Below are positions 34,690-46,151 of a DNA stretch of 64,000 nt, in pieces. Origin of the DNA: Phorcus lineatus. Lineage: Eukaryota > Mollusca > Gastropoda > Trochida > Trochidae. Position 1 is the stretch's first letter, and every line of letters starts with the position of its first letter. The DNA lies in assembly GCA_921293015.1 (NCBI GenBank), contig OV121088.1, forward strand, positions 37,448,836-37,512,835, read 5' to 3'. Made by a program: the position numbers and the translations under genes. The notes below the pieces were generated by a model. It saw only the letters and a program-made list of their open reading frames with translations, ran no database searches and had not been told where the DNA came from.

Positions 34690-35930
34690 TTTTATATGGA
34701 GTTGAAGATACATTATTCCTCTTTACGATGATATATATTTTTTTACAATGCGACCTCTAGTTAGATTTCTACAATTATCTAAAGATTGTCTTTATTTCCG
34801 GCTGAATAAAATCCATAATAATTAGCGCGCATACATGTATTATATATGGAATTGTAGACAATTTATTCTTCTTTATGATGATAAAAGATTGTTAGAATAT
34901 GTCACCCTGTTCAAAAGATATACGCCGCGAAAGATGGTTGGGATGCTCCGACATAACGGGATTTTTAACCAGAACTAATTCTCCCTTGGGCAGTCTGGCA
35001 TCGGTACGCTAATTAGTACCGTTATACCCCCGGGGCTACCCCGAGGCACCAGCATGCAGGTGCCAGTGTTCTAAGCACCAGCGTTGCTTCCTGCTGTACC
35101 GATCCTCTCGGCGCGTGCAGTCACACGCGGGCGAACATTCCGAGATAATAAAATCAATCATTCTATACGCACGCCTCATCGTTATTTCTTGCTGCGCATG
35201 TACAAATTATACATGGAAATAAAGATAAATCTTTCGTCCTTACGACTGTGAAAAAATAATGAAAAGGTGCCAACTGGTTCAAAAGATATGAAAAACGAAA
35301 GAGTGATACCCTCAACTGCTTGAAAACAAATTTTGATAAGCGTTCTATTTGCGACACCAGTCGCATCATTCACCGCATCGTTATTATGGACTGCGCATAT
35401 GCATATTATACATGGAATTAAAGACAATTCTATTCCCTTGAAAGAGGTGAAAAAAATATAAAAAAGTATAAAATAGTTCGGGAGATATAAACCGCTAAAG
35501 AGCGACACCCTCAACTACTTGAAAATAGATTTTGACAATCGTTTTATTTGCGACATTTGTCGCTGCACTCGCCACACCATTTTTATTAATTGCGCACATG
35601 CATATTATACATGGAATTAAAGATCATTCTTTCCGCGTGAGAAAGGTGGAAAAAAAATTAAAAAGTGCCAAATAGTTCGGGAGATATGAACCGTTAAAGA
35701 GGGGTACCCTCAGACATTTGGGGAAAAAAATTGATAATTGCGACATTTGTCGCATGATTTGCCGCTTCTTTATTATGTGTTGCGCATATACACATTTCAA
35801 AATGAATCAAAGCCAGTTCTTTTTCCTTTACGATGATGTAAAAAGTATGAAGTTTCGCCACCCGATTCTAAGAATACAAATTGCGAAAGATCGGGGTAGA
35901 TTCGTGATGCGGCTCGTATCGAACGTCCAG
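34690..35930. repeat. Degenerate tandem array, ~190-200 bp period
   Basis: Related units share TTTGCGACA(T)TTGTCGC, a TTGCGCAxATGCATATTATA block, ACATGGAATTAAAG, and TAAAGAG(G/C)G(A/G)(T)ACCCTC. The ACATGG anchor lies at about 35211, 35410, 35610 and (diverged) 35798. More diverged members appear to start near 34690. Short ORFs in it are by-products. It lies immediately left of the piggyBac C-terminus. Confidence 0.65.
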
Positions 35931-36094
35931 TGACAGCTCACATTGACTTTCTCTGTCTCTTTTACGACTTAAAAAAAAGATTATTTTATTGACAATCAGT
36001 ATTTTATATTACACTCATTCACCTTATTGATGTGAAGAATAAACTTTATAAGGAGAGTAACGCTCATCCACACTTCTGCTTCTTTCTTCTTTCT

Positions 36095-38082
36095 TCAATC
36101 TTCTTGATTATCCCCCTCATTTTCCTTCTCTGACATCAAACTGATATAAGCTTTAGTGCAATCTTGTGACGTGTGATAAATTCTGAAACATGGTGCTGCA
36201 CAAAGAGCCACATTACACTCGATACATTCGAAAGAAGATTCTTTGCCTACCCTTTTCTTCTTTCGAACTGGCTGATTTGTTTCTTCGAATTCCCTTCGAC
36301 GAAGTTCTCTATTCGCTTTGGAGCAAACAACACACATGCGTGAGAGGTTTTTCTTCTTTCCAACAGGCTTAATCTTTGATGGAAAGTGACGACCATGGAG
36401 TCGCAAGACACTATCGTCGCTCGTGCTCGGCCGGCCGCGAGGACGTCTGCGCAGGGAGGGCACTTTTTCTGTTTCGGCGAAGGTGATCATATGCTGCACA
36501 AATCTGTTCTAAATTGACGGCTTGTTCTCAAAGGTTTGTCTTCTGAGAATTCTTTATAGATAATGTAAGAATTCAACATGGCAACGTTCAACACATGAAA
36601 CCACATGCGCTTCCACCATTTAAGAGTTTTCATTTTGAAAGGGGTGTACGACAACATCTGGTCGGCCCGATCCACACCTCCCATATATTTGTTGTATTCG
36701 TGCACAATACATGGTCTCGTATTTGCTTCCCCAGTCACTCGGTTCTTCTTTCCTGTCTCTACAATTTCGGCGTCTTCTACGGTTGACATGAGCAACACTG
36801 ACTTCCTGTCCTCATACCGCAAAACGAGTAGGTCTTGATTGTGATAGACTGTCATATCCCCTTTCTTCTGTTTCTTCTGTGCCTTCTTTAGCTTTTCAGG
36901 AATGCCTTTGCGATTTCCTCTCAAAGTTCCCGTCGCACCAGTTCCCATTTCCCACAAGTTTATATACAATGCCACCGACGAATAGAAATTGTCCATGAAC
37001 ACATGATACCCTTTCCCAGCATATTCCTTCACCAAGTCCATGACGAGATCATACGTTTTCCCACCAACAGAAACAGCTTCATTTCTTTTTCCAGTGTAGA
37101 GTTTGAACTTGCAAACATAACCATTTGTTGAGTCGCACAACATGTAGGCCTTTATCCCATACTTCTTCGGCTTGTCGGGATTATATACTTTGAAACTCAG
37201 ATTGCCTTTCCAAGGCACCAACCCTTCGTCAACACAAATGGTTTGATGCGGCTTATAAACTCTGGAAAAACGATGCACGATGCGTTGGTACAGATAGCCA
37301 AGTTTATTCATTGGTGAAAAATGCGGAGTGTTTCGTCCCGGCATTAGGTTGTTATCATTCAAATGTAGATACGTTAGCAGTAACCAGAACCTGTCGCGGG
37401 GCATGCACTTGGAAAAGAAGGGCGTCGACGTAACATCACTTGTTGACCAATACTCAGCAAAGTTTCTCTGTACAACCAGAGACATTGCTATTGTCATTGC
37501 AATGAATACTTTCATTTCTTCGGCATTCGTATCATACCAGTGCCTCAACCGTGAACAGGGTTTCAGAACCTTATCATCGACCTGTTGGTGGAAGTATATG
37601 TTGGTTTCTGCTGCCAATGATCCATAATCATCTTCATGAAAAAACAGTCAGAAAAAGTCTACAGGTTGCGGGTTATCAGGCAATTCTATGAACCGTCCTA
37701 ATCCCGTTGCGCCAGTAAAATGCAATTCGACACGTCCACGTTGCCTCGGCCCCTCTTCCCAGCGATCCATAAAATTATCTTGGTCATCAAAATGTGTGTC
37801 CATTTCATTATATTGCTCGTCAAAGCCACTAAACTCTTCCTCTGTGGAAGTACCAGCCGTAGCAGTTTCACCCGTACCAGCTAATATGTCTCTTGCAATG
37901 TTTCTTATTTCTTGATCACTATCAATGTCACTTTCACTATCACTGTCACTGTCACTATCACTCTCATCAGTTGATTCCATATCAGAAGCTTCATCGGCAT
38001 GGACCTCGTTGATGAAGTCGTCGTCGCTAGACGTTGACGGACCTTCCCAACTCCTGGTTCGCGGCCTCCTGGCCTTAGGCAT
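36095..38082 (-). pseudogene. piggyBac-type transposase with one stop and one frameshift
   Basis: Start at 38082. The N-terminal ~140 residues are Ser/Asp-rich (DESDSDSDSDSESDIDSD) and end PQPVDFF, then TGA at 37650-37648. The same frame then continues (LFFHEDDYGSLAAETNIY) through the DDE_Tnp_1_7 core to 36487. The three catalytic Asp blocks are present: ICVDEGLVPWKG, HVFMDNFYSS and YMGGVDRADQML. At about 36495 a one-base shift (RTDL|VQHM) moves to the frame of 36499-36095, which holds the C-terminal Cys-rich finger (CVVCSK, CIECNVALCAAPCF). Total length ~660 residues, typical of the family. piggyBac transposases cut at TTAA. With only two lesions this copy is young, or the lesions could be base-calling errors. 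I could not find paired TTAA/CCC termini. Confidence 0.85.
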
Positions 38083-38793
38083 CTTTCACATCAATCTGTA
38101 AATGATTGAAAATAATTTAGGCACACGCAAGATATAATAACATCAACACATGACCTGTTGTACAGAGAAATTCAATGTGAGCTTCATGGACATTCAATTG
38201 CCACATTTTGTAAGTGTTTGAAACAAAAATTCACAATCCCGCCGAAGGTGCCGATGGCACCGACGGCCGCCGACGTTGTATCAACATGATCAACCCTGAT
38301 GCCGCCTTCTGACTCCTATGCAACGAGCCGGCGAGTCGCGAACAACTGCCTTCTACGTCAGGAAAGTTCTGATTGTCAGTTGTGTATTACAAAAGTTTTT
38401 CAACTCTTGACTTCTCTTCCGAGAATGATAGGTTCCACGGGCCTATCCGTCGGGACGGCCGTAGTCAACGAGCACACGGCCCCTTGTCTTGAGTTCACTC
38501 GACGGAACTCATGCCATCCCGACATATATAGCAAACTATTTAATCAGTGATTCATTTTGCCTTGCGTCTTGCGTAAATTACGCATTGTTTTTATAAATGA
38601 CGCACTTGATTTTAATAACGTGCGTCCTTCTGACGCAACGTCGTCCAGCAGTCAATATTTCTTGTTGAACTGTTTCACGTAACATTATCGACTGTCGATG
38701 CCTTGAACTTCCAAGACTATAAATAGATCATAGCTTCGACACTTTTCGTCGGTATTGTACTGGCGATTTCATTGGTTGGCAATCAGTCAGTTC
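38083..38793. other. Interval between piggyBac and Harbinger elements
   Basis: No exon seen. It is GC-richer than its surroundings around 38235-38520. GCGTAAATTACGC (about 38571-38583) is a perfect small palindrome. Confidence 0.4.
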
Positions 38794-38928
38794 GGGTAAC
38801 TCACAGTGCGACTCGTATTAACTACTTGTAGTATCTACATGTAGTATCGACATGTAGATGTAAAAATCGTATATAAACGAGTCGATACGATTGATAATCT
38901 CGCGATAATCTCGTCCTAATACAGCAAT

Positions 38929-41913
38929 ATGGCGTCATCAAGTGACGAGGAGACGCTCGCTATCATTGCACTGCATTTGGCAAGTAAGAAGAAAAAGAAA
39001 CAAAGAAAACCTAAATCTGTTTGGGTAAGGCAGTGGATACTGCGCAGACCTACTTCCGGCGCGTACAACTCTCTTTTGCGGGAACTTGAAGAAGAAGACC
39101 CTCTTAGTCTTAAAAACTTTCTAAGAATGGATGCTCAGAATTTCCACTTTTTGTTGGAGTTGATTAAAGACAAAATTGAAAAGAAGTCAACCCCTATGAG
39201 AAACTCCATCACAGCAGGGGAAAAGTTAGCAATTACCTTGCGCTTCCTGGCAAGTGGTACGTTTTAAATAACTTATGTTTCTGAATAAAAAATTCTAATG
39301 CATATCAATAATATGTTAGCCTTTGTTAATAAGAAATGAAAAATTGAAATATTCTTCAATTGATTTACTTTTAATTCAATTTGTAAAGGGAGATAATCTA
39401 GATTGAGGTGTCAAGATATGAAGCGCCATAAAATATCTTTTAGGTTTGTTTGATTTGACACATTGAGAGCATTTACTTCTTTCAATAATGAAGCGCCATA
39501 AAACAACCTGATAGGCTTAAATTATACTTTTGGTAAGTGATAAGGCTATTGTAGACCAAATGATGATGTAAATGATAACAGTTATTTCGACATTTTATGA
39601 ATTAAATATAAAATTCTGTTTTTCAAAGTTGACTTGAATTGCAATATTTGTGTCACCAGGTGATAGCTACAAGTCTCTGGAGTTCCTGTACCGCATGCCA
39701 AGAAACACTATATGTCAGTTTATACCTGAAGTCTGCCAGGCCATTTATGGAGCACTTCATGAAGACTTTTTAAAGGTACACTGATAAGAATAATAAATAT
39801 TATTCAATTTGCCATGCAAAAAAAAAACAAAAAAAAACAACATTTGATCATTTACATAAATTTTATTCTGTCAGTGCATCAGATTTTCAAAGATGAAACA
39901 TTCTCAAAATGTGGTATGGAGCTGTTAGATTACATAAAGTTTCCATTAAAATATTTTCCATAATAAAGTAATTAGAACAATTAGATTTGCAACAAATGAT
40001 AATCCACTTTTGTAATAGTAGATAGTTAGTGGCAACTCTGTCCTGATGGATGCTAAATATCATCAGATGAACATTTTATAATAAGTGATCATAAAACATA
40101 TTATAAATATAATCACTGTGTTTGACAAATACTAAATTGATGTGAACATTCTTTTACAAGCATTTAACAATTTTAATGTAAAGTCAATTTGGAGATTGAA
40201 ATCAAATGAAATCCAACAATTGACTTTGAAACATTTTAATAACTTATTACACTGGTCACATTTCAGTTAGGTTCAGTCATGTCTATTGGCAAATAAGAAA
40301 CTGACAACTATATGAACTGTCAGTTTACCAAAAAAGATGTATTTATTTACAACTATTGATTTTTTCTTTAAAATATTTGATATTTCATTTCATGACAAAC
40401 TTATTATTTAGTAGAGTTATATTATATAGCCGGGTTTTCCCCAGAAACCTGTAAATCAATTTTATGAATCAAGTGAATCTTCAAACAATACTGAATATAA
40501 TTCTCATGAGTAATGTTCTAAAAAATCCTTTAGTATATATTTATTTAGGTAATTCATTACAATGTCAGCTTTAACTCTTCTTAGCTTTTAAAGGTATATT
40601 GGATAAACATTGAGATTGCTTCGAATCCATCCTCTAAAGTTAAAGTAAATTCTGATCAGCATATCTCTAAATCTAAGCAATAACTTTATCTGTTGATATT
40701 GGATTGATTGAATTTAATATCAGAGTACATTAATGTCATAATTTCAAGGTTCACTTTCAAATTGATAACTGAATATAACCGACTGAATCTTAATCTTCAG
40801 TTCTTGCCGTTTTCTAAAATCTGAAATCTTTTTAATTTCTAGTCCAACCTGTTTACCAAACAGGAGATCAGAATCAGAATCAGAATCATTCTTTTCTTTT
40901 TTTCTTTCACTGATTTGACCAAGAGTCTGAATGATCAATTTGTTTACATCAACATCCTTGTCAGCACCCTGTCTCCTCTTCTTTAATGGTGTTCCAATGA
41001 TGGGTGATGTGGACTGAAATGAAGAAATATTTTATTAAATTTAATGAAAGTTTTATAGTAAATAAGTTTGACTTCAGTCAAATTCAGTGTTTATGTTTTA
41101 AAAACTTATAGTGAGCTTTTCATTTCAATCGCTCATTTCATATTTCAGGTACCAAGTTCAGAGGCAGAATGGCTGGCAATTCAGGATGAATTTATGGCAA
41201 AGTGGCAATTTCCAAATTGCATTGGGGCTTTAGATGGAAAACATGTAGCCATTAAGGCACCAAATAACAGTGGATCTGTGTTTTTCAATTACAAAAAGTA
41301 TTTTAGCATCATTCTTTTGGCTTTGGTTGATGCTAACTGCAGATTTATCTTTGTTGATGTAGGGGCAAATGGCAGAGCAGGTGATGCTGGGGTATATGCT
41401 AATTCTGACTTGTCTCAGGCATTAGAGAATAGTACACTTAACATCCCTGATGCGAAATGTCTACCAGGTAGACAAGAGCCAGTACCAAGTGTTGTAGTAG
41501 GCGATGATGCATTCATGTTGAAACCCTACCTCATGAAACCATACCCCATGAAGGACTTATCTTTTGAAAAGAGAATCTTTAACTATCGTCTATCGAGGGC
41601 AAGGAGAGTGTCTGAAAATGCCTTTGGCATTCTGACAAACAGGTTTGCTATTTTCCAGAGATCTCTTCAGGTTTCACCTGAAACTGCTGTTTCAATTGTC
41701 TTGGCAAGTGTTGCAATTCATAACTTTCTTAAGAAAAGAAGTGATATAGTGTATCACAATCCAGGTGAAATGAAAATAGAAGGAAATAAACTTGCAATGC
41801 TTCCACATCAAGGAGGCAACAGAAATGCTGCATGTGCAAGACAAGTCAGAGATGAACTTGCTGATTATTTCATTACAAATGGCCAAGTAGACTGGCAATG
41901 GGATATGGTGTAA
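38929..41913 (+). CDS. PIF/Harbinger transposase (HARBI1-like DDE nuclease)
   Basis: Three exons: 38929-39256, 39660-39775 and 41149-41913 (stop TAA). Phases join (phase 1, then 0) to 402 residues, normal for the family. Residues 1-110 hold a basic stretch (KKKKKQRKPKSVWVR) and the N-terminal helical region (LRFLASGDSYKSL). The catalytic domain follows: NCIGALDGKHVAIKAP (first Asp), SVVVGDDAFMLKPYLM (second Asp) and RVSENAFGILTNRF (Glu). The family excises and inserts its element together with the accessory Myb/MADF protein. No stop or frameshift was seen. Start chosen: ATATGG at 38929, just inside the left terminal repeat. Intron 2 (39776-41148) contains the last exon of the opposite-strand MADF gene. 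Confidence 0.9.
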
Positions 41914-43610
41914 ATAAATATTTTGAGCTTAGAATTAGGTTTAGTAAGTAATGTACCCTCATGTAGTTAGTTCCGCTACCTGTTTGATATCACTTTAGGC
42001 ATATGTGGCAGGGTGAAATAAAAGCATTGCTCCGGCTTTGGCCAGAATTGGAATTAGTCCCGGGTTTGAATCCCACAGGAGGTGATCTCACAATAACTTC
42101 TGTTACACATACAAAAGCACTTATGTATTAAAATAGATTTACCTGTAGTGGAGGGTCAGCACTTGGGCTTGGAGTCGATGTGGAACTTCCTGCAATTAAG
42201 TCAGTTGTTTCTCGTTCTTCTTGGACATCCTTATCAGCAACAATCTGTTGGAACAAAAGTTATACTAATCTTATGTTTCTCTCATTCTCAAATTGAAATT
42301 GAAACAAAATTTCTAAATCGGAATTTGAATAAACCAATAAGATAATAACCAAGTTATTCAACCGTGCTTATTAACATTACACATACTTGATCTATGTGAG
42401 GTCTTTTTGATGATTTGCTGATAGAATTTGTCTTGATGAGAATTGATTTTGATGATTTTAAACGCATATTATATATATACAATTGTTACTGTATATCAAA
42501 CACTGACATACATACATGTTCAGTTTCATAAAAAAAAAAACTTGACTTAAACTAATTACCATATTGCTCACTGATGGTCTTTTTTGGACTTGACTCCTAA
42601 GCAAAGGATCAAGCAGCTGGAAGAACTCCCATTGTGAGACATACACGTCTGAGCTGGCAGCTCCACTCTTCTGTGAGCTGTTTACCTTCTTCAGCTCTCT
42701 GCCATAGTATGTCCTGAGGCTGGCAATTTTTGCAGATACTTGATCTACTGTAAACATAATGATAACATTAGAAAATACTCTAGTCACAATAAAAAATATA
42801 TGTAATTCATATTGACTGATATAGGCAATAACAATAGAATATTTATTCAGCCATTATGAAATATTCTTGTGAAATCTACACTGTATATATTTCACAGTAA
42901 TTTTATGCGAATTTATTTTGATGAATTTAGTGATAAACACATGAAATAAATGTGTTTTATATCATATTGAGTGTTTTTGTTATTTGTTAAACATCAATAT
43001 TCTTATCTGATTATACAAAATTTTGAACACATCATAAATACTTATCGTTAAATCTGATTGTTACATAATCACAACAAATATATATGATAGGGACCTCCTT
43101 CATATCCATCCAAAAATTACTTTAGCGAAATTATTCTGTTAGAATAGTTTTCTAAGGAATGAAACCATAAAATATCTGAACAACAAAAAGAGAAAATTGG
43201 GTATGAAACCTTAAAAATAAAAATTGGGGAAATTGTACGATCATAAGACATTATACGATTTTACGTCTTCAATTATATCTCCGGTAAACTACATTTTGGC
43301 GTTAGAGAGGACAGGCAAAACATAACGATTGAGGGTGCCATACAAAGTATAAAACAATTTAGATAATGAATTGCGATTTATGAAAAAAGGTGTCGTCTGC
43401 TCTAAATTATCTAACTCACTCACCTGTCATCATTCTGCCGCAGCTCTCCTGCATCTGTTGGGCGATCATCGACATCGCCGCCTGGCGAATGTCACGCTTG
43501 GAATAACTCTTGTGGGTCACATTCCAAAGACTTTCTTGTGACAAGTAATAATTTACAAAATATTCCGTCTCGGCTTTACTGAGCGGCTCTTGCGATTTCT
43601 TTGATTCCAT
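40744..43610 (-). CDS. MADF-domain protein of the Harbinger element
   Basis: Four exons: 43610-43424, 42747-42560, 42244-42143 and 41013-40744 (stop TGA). They join in phase to 248 residues. Exons 1-2 form the MADF domain (YYLSQESLWNVTHKSY, then IASLRTYYGRELKKV, DVYVSQWEFFQLLDPLL). Exon 3 is a Ser/Pro linker. Exon 4 has a nuclear-localisation-like KKRRQ and a helical C-terminal part (FGKQVGLEIKKISDFRK), similar in place to BESS-type interaction domains. In Harbinger elements this second protein carries the transposase to the nucleus and to the element ends. No lesion seen. Exon 4 sits in transposase intron 2, and transposase exon 3 sits in this gene's third intron. Confidence 0.85.
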
Positions 43611-43831
43611 GTTTACAAAGGGAGTGAACTCTTGCCATACTAATTCGACGTCTTTGATTGGTCAATTCCGTACGACCCGTCGAAAGAAATAGGATAGTTT
43701 CTATTTCTCGCAACTCGCTTTCAACTGGTTGTGAGCTTGTCAAAGTTGTTACGACTCGGCTGTTCTCACGCTTAATCTCGAGTCGATACTACAAGTAGTT
43801 ACTACAAGTCGCACCGTGAGAATGGGCCTTA

Positions 43832-45023
43832 ATATGCAAATCACATTCCAATCTCGATGCGAGGCGACGAATAACACTAGAACAAACCAATCAATAAAAT
43901 GTGCCGGTCGCATATACGTCTTTGTTTATCTGCGAAATACTCTGTCAATAAACACTAAATCTTCTGTTGATCGTTTGTTTTCATTTATATTGAGAATGTT
44001 TCATCCTTATTAACATCGAGTTTGAGGTGGAAATGAATAATGGATTCCAACGACAACCATAATTGATAATCAAAGTCGCTACATGCCCGCTCTCGCTGTA
44101 AGCAACAATTACCAAGACAGTCTAGACTTCGATCACGTGACAAGGAAAAGCTTCGTATCGATCTTCATTTTCCACACACTAAGTGTCAAAACATTAAAAT
44201 TCCACAATTTGAACTTTAATATTATCTAATACATTTATAAAAATTAAATCCAAAACCAGATCTTGTCTAAGTCTAGAAATAGACTTGGAATTGCAAAACA
44301 AAACCAGTTGATGTCAATCAAAACATCTTCTCTCTGCAAAAGTGATCTGGTTGAAGTTGCTCTCCATCACTTGAAACAGGCCAAGAACAGGCGAATTTTC
44401 AGTTTAAAGCACTAAATATAATGCAGAGAGAAATTACATTTGTAAATTATATGCTGCATATATTATGCTGTATGAGAGTATTTATCTGTATATAAATGTT
44501 TCAAAGTTTATTCTCATTGTTAATTAAATAAACATTCTCCACATCCCAGATTGTGTTCCTTTTCCTTTCAGCCCTGTTACTATAGTATAATGAAAGTGCT
44601 GGACCCTTAGTTCTTGCACAAATTTAAAATTTTAATTTGTTAAATATTGACTCACCATGGTCATTTTTGACTCAGTGATTCCATAGGTGGTGAGTCAAGT
44701 TGACTCATGGTCTTGAAAAGCAAAATGAATCACTGATAAAGTACATAAAGAGGTTACTTTGTGTCCCAGAACTTAATTTTATTTGGTTTTATCTAGCTTA
44801 TAATATTTTATATCAACCTGCATTTCAAAGTCAGAGGCAAACACAGTATCTTTCTTTTATTCAAGACATCATATTCACATTATAAAATTATTTCTTATTT
44901 CAGTAAAAGACTTGAAGTGAGTCAATATGCAGGAGTTCAAAAACAGCTAAAACCTTTCCGTTGACTTTCACATAGATTTAATAATCAATATGTTTAAGTT
45001 ACTTGAAGAAACTTTATACATAC
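43832..45023. other. Interval right of the Harbinger element
   Basis: No exon seen on either strand. It is either intron of the C2orf42 homologue, if that gene continues leftward, or plain intergenic DNA. Confidence 0.35.
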
Positions 45024-46151
45024 AAGCATTATCCATATTGATATAGTGTTCAAATTCTTCTGTCAGTTTATCATCACTGGCGAATGCACATATGCAAGCA
45101 TAGAAGTGAACACAGCGCTTTGTGTTATCATCCTTTGGTACTCCAGGCTTAAAGTTCTGAAACAGTCCAAAAATACAAAATTTTTAAAATTCAGAATAGC
45201 TCATTTTCAACATAATCAATTATTGCAATAGATAAATTATTTACATTGTTATCATGAAATGTAATCATTCAAAATATATGTTCCTGCCTTTTAAGATTCC
45301 TTTCAAATTCAAAGTTTATACTAAATCCTTTACATTAAAACTTTTATCATTGTTACTTTGGGCATTTTTGTATATACATAGCACATCAGGAATCAGCAAG
45401 GAATATTACATTAAAATCTACTGACAATCAATAACGTTTTCATTTTACCTACCTTGAAAATCTTACAACTACACTGAAACTTATGATCAGGTGATGACCG
45501 ATTCCTTGACGTCTCAAAGAACGAAAAATGAAGAAATCCAAGTGGCTGTTTTGGATTTGGTTTACATTTGACCACCATAATGTTCTTGGTAACCCTCTGT
45601 ACCAATGGACCAGTTGTCTCTGTAGCAAGAAGCCAAATTGCTTGCTTTGTTTCATTAGACACTTGAAGAGAGTTCAGCACTGAGTTTTTTAAAGTCAGAG
45701 GCTGGGCCTCCGAATTACATTCAATCGCAGCTTTGATATGTGTGCACGGTTGATCTTGTATGTTCAACTGATTAGTATTACGGCTACAGGTATCAACATA
45801 ACATCTTGCTGCTTGAGCAAGCACTGATGGATCAACTATTGTGGCAGGATTGCCATCCAAATCTTGAACTAGTGGCAACTGGACAAAGCCACGATAATCA
45901 GGACCTCGATCTCGAAGACGAACAGAGAAAACTTGTACAGTTGAACCTGTGATGATCTTGACAGAATCTGCACTGTGGCCTCGTTTCCGCTCCCTCTCTT
46001 TGAAAACAACATCACATGATTTGTTCTTGCAGCTTATTCCTCGTGTACCATTGTATGTGCCACATTTTGGACATTTACGAACGCCTCTTAGGGTTGGTTT
46101 ACCAAGATCTTCAAAAAGCAACTTCATCTTTTCCTGGGATGCCATGGTCAT
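45024..46151 (-). CDS. C2orf42: C2orf42 homologue, first two exons only
   Basis: Exon 1 is 46151-45453 and exon 2 is 45156-45024, joined in phase 0. Two start codons are close; the second (46145, ACCATGG) has the better context. Exon 1 has the conserved N-terminus of the animal C2orf42 family: LGKPTLRGVRKCPKCGTYNG, then GISCKNKSCDVVF (a zinc-ribbon-like CxxC pair), VKIITGSTVQVFSVR, RDRGPDYRGFVQLPL, and SNETKQAIWLLATETTGPLV. The end of exon 1 (FQCSCK) with the start of exon 2 (KRCVHFYACICAFASDD) forms a CxC...CxH pattern like a SWIM finger. The function of C2orf42 is not known. The human protein is over 500 residues; here ~277 are seen. No further exon is recognised to the left, where transposons follow, so the gene is either truncated or has a very long intron. 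Confidence 0.85.

Larger units (their letters stand above)
38794..43828. mobile_element. PIF/Harbinger element, apparently complete
   Basis: The left end from ~38794 (GGGTAACTCACAGTGCGACT) and the inverted right end to 43828 (GGCCCATTCTCACGGTGCGA) align over ~45 bp, including AACTACTTGTAGTATC. TTA directly follows the right end, matching the TWA target preference; the left flank (TTC) does not match cleanly. Inside are both genes of a Harbinger element: the transposase (plus) and the MADF/Myb-like DNA-binding protein (minus), each readable without lesion. The array of CATGTAG-like repeats at 38830-38870 adjoins the left end. Confidence 0.8.

Noticed and set aside
37688..37915. Plus-strand ORFs antisense to the piggyBac gene (also 36190-36372, 36595-36838, 37328-37627)
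   Set aside because: Shadow frames of the real minus-strand transposase.
42055..42080. GGGTTTGAATCCC as a tRNA B box or SINE
   Set aside because: No A box or tRNA fold at the right distance; a short chance match or very old SINE piece.
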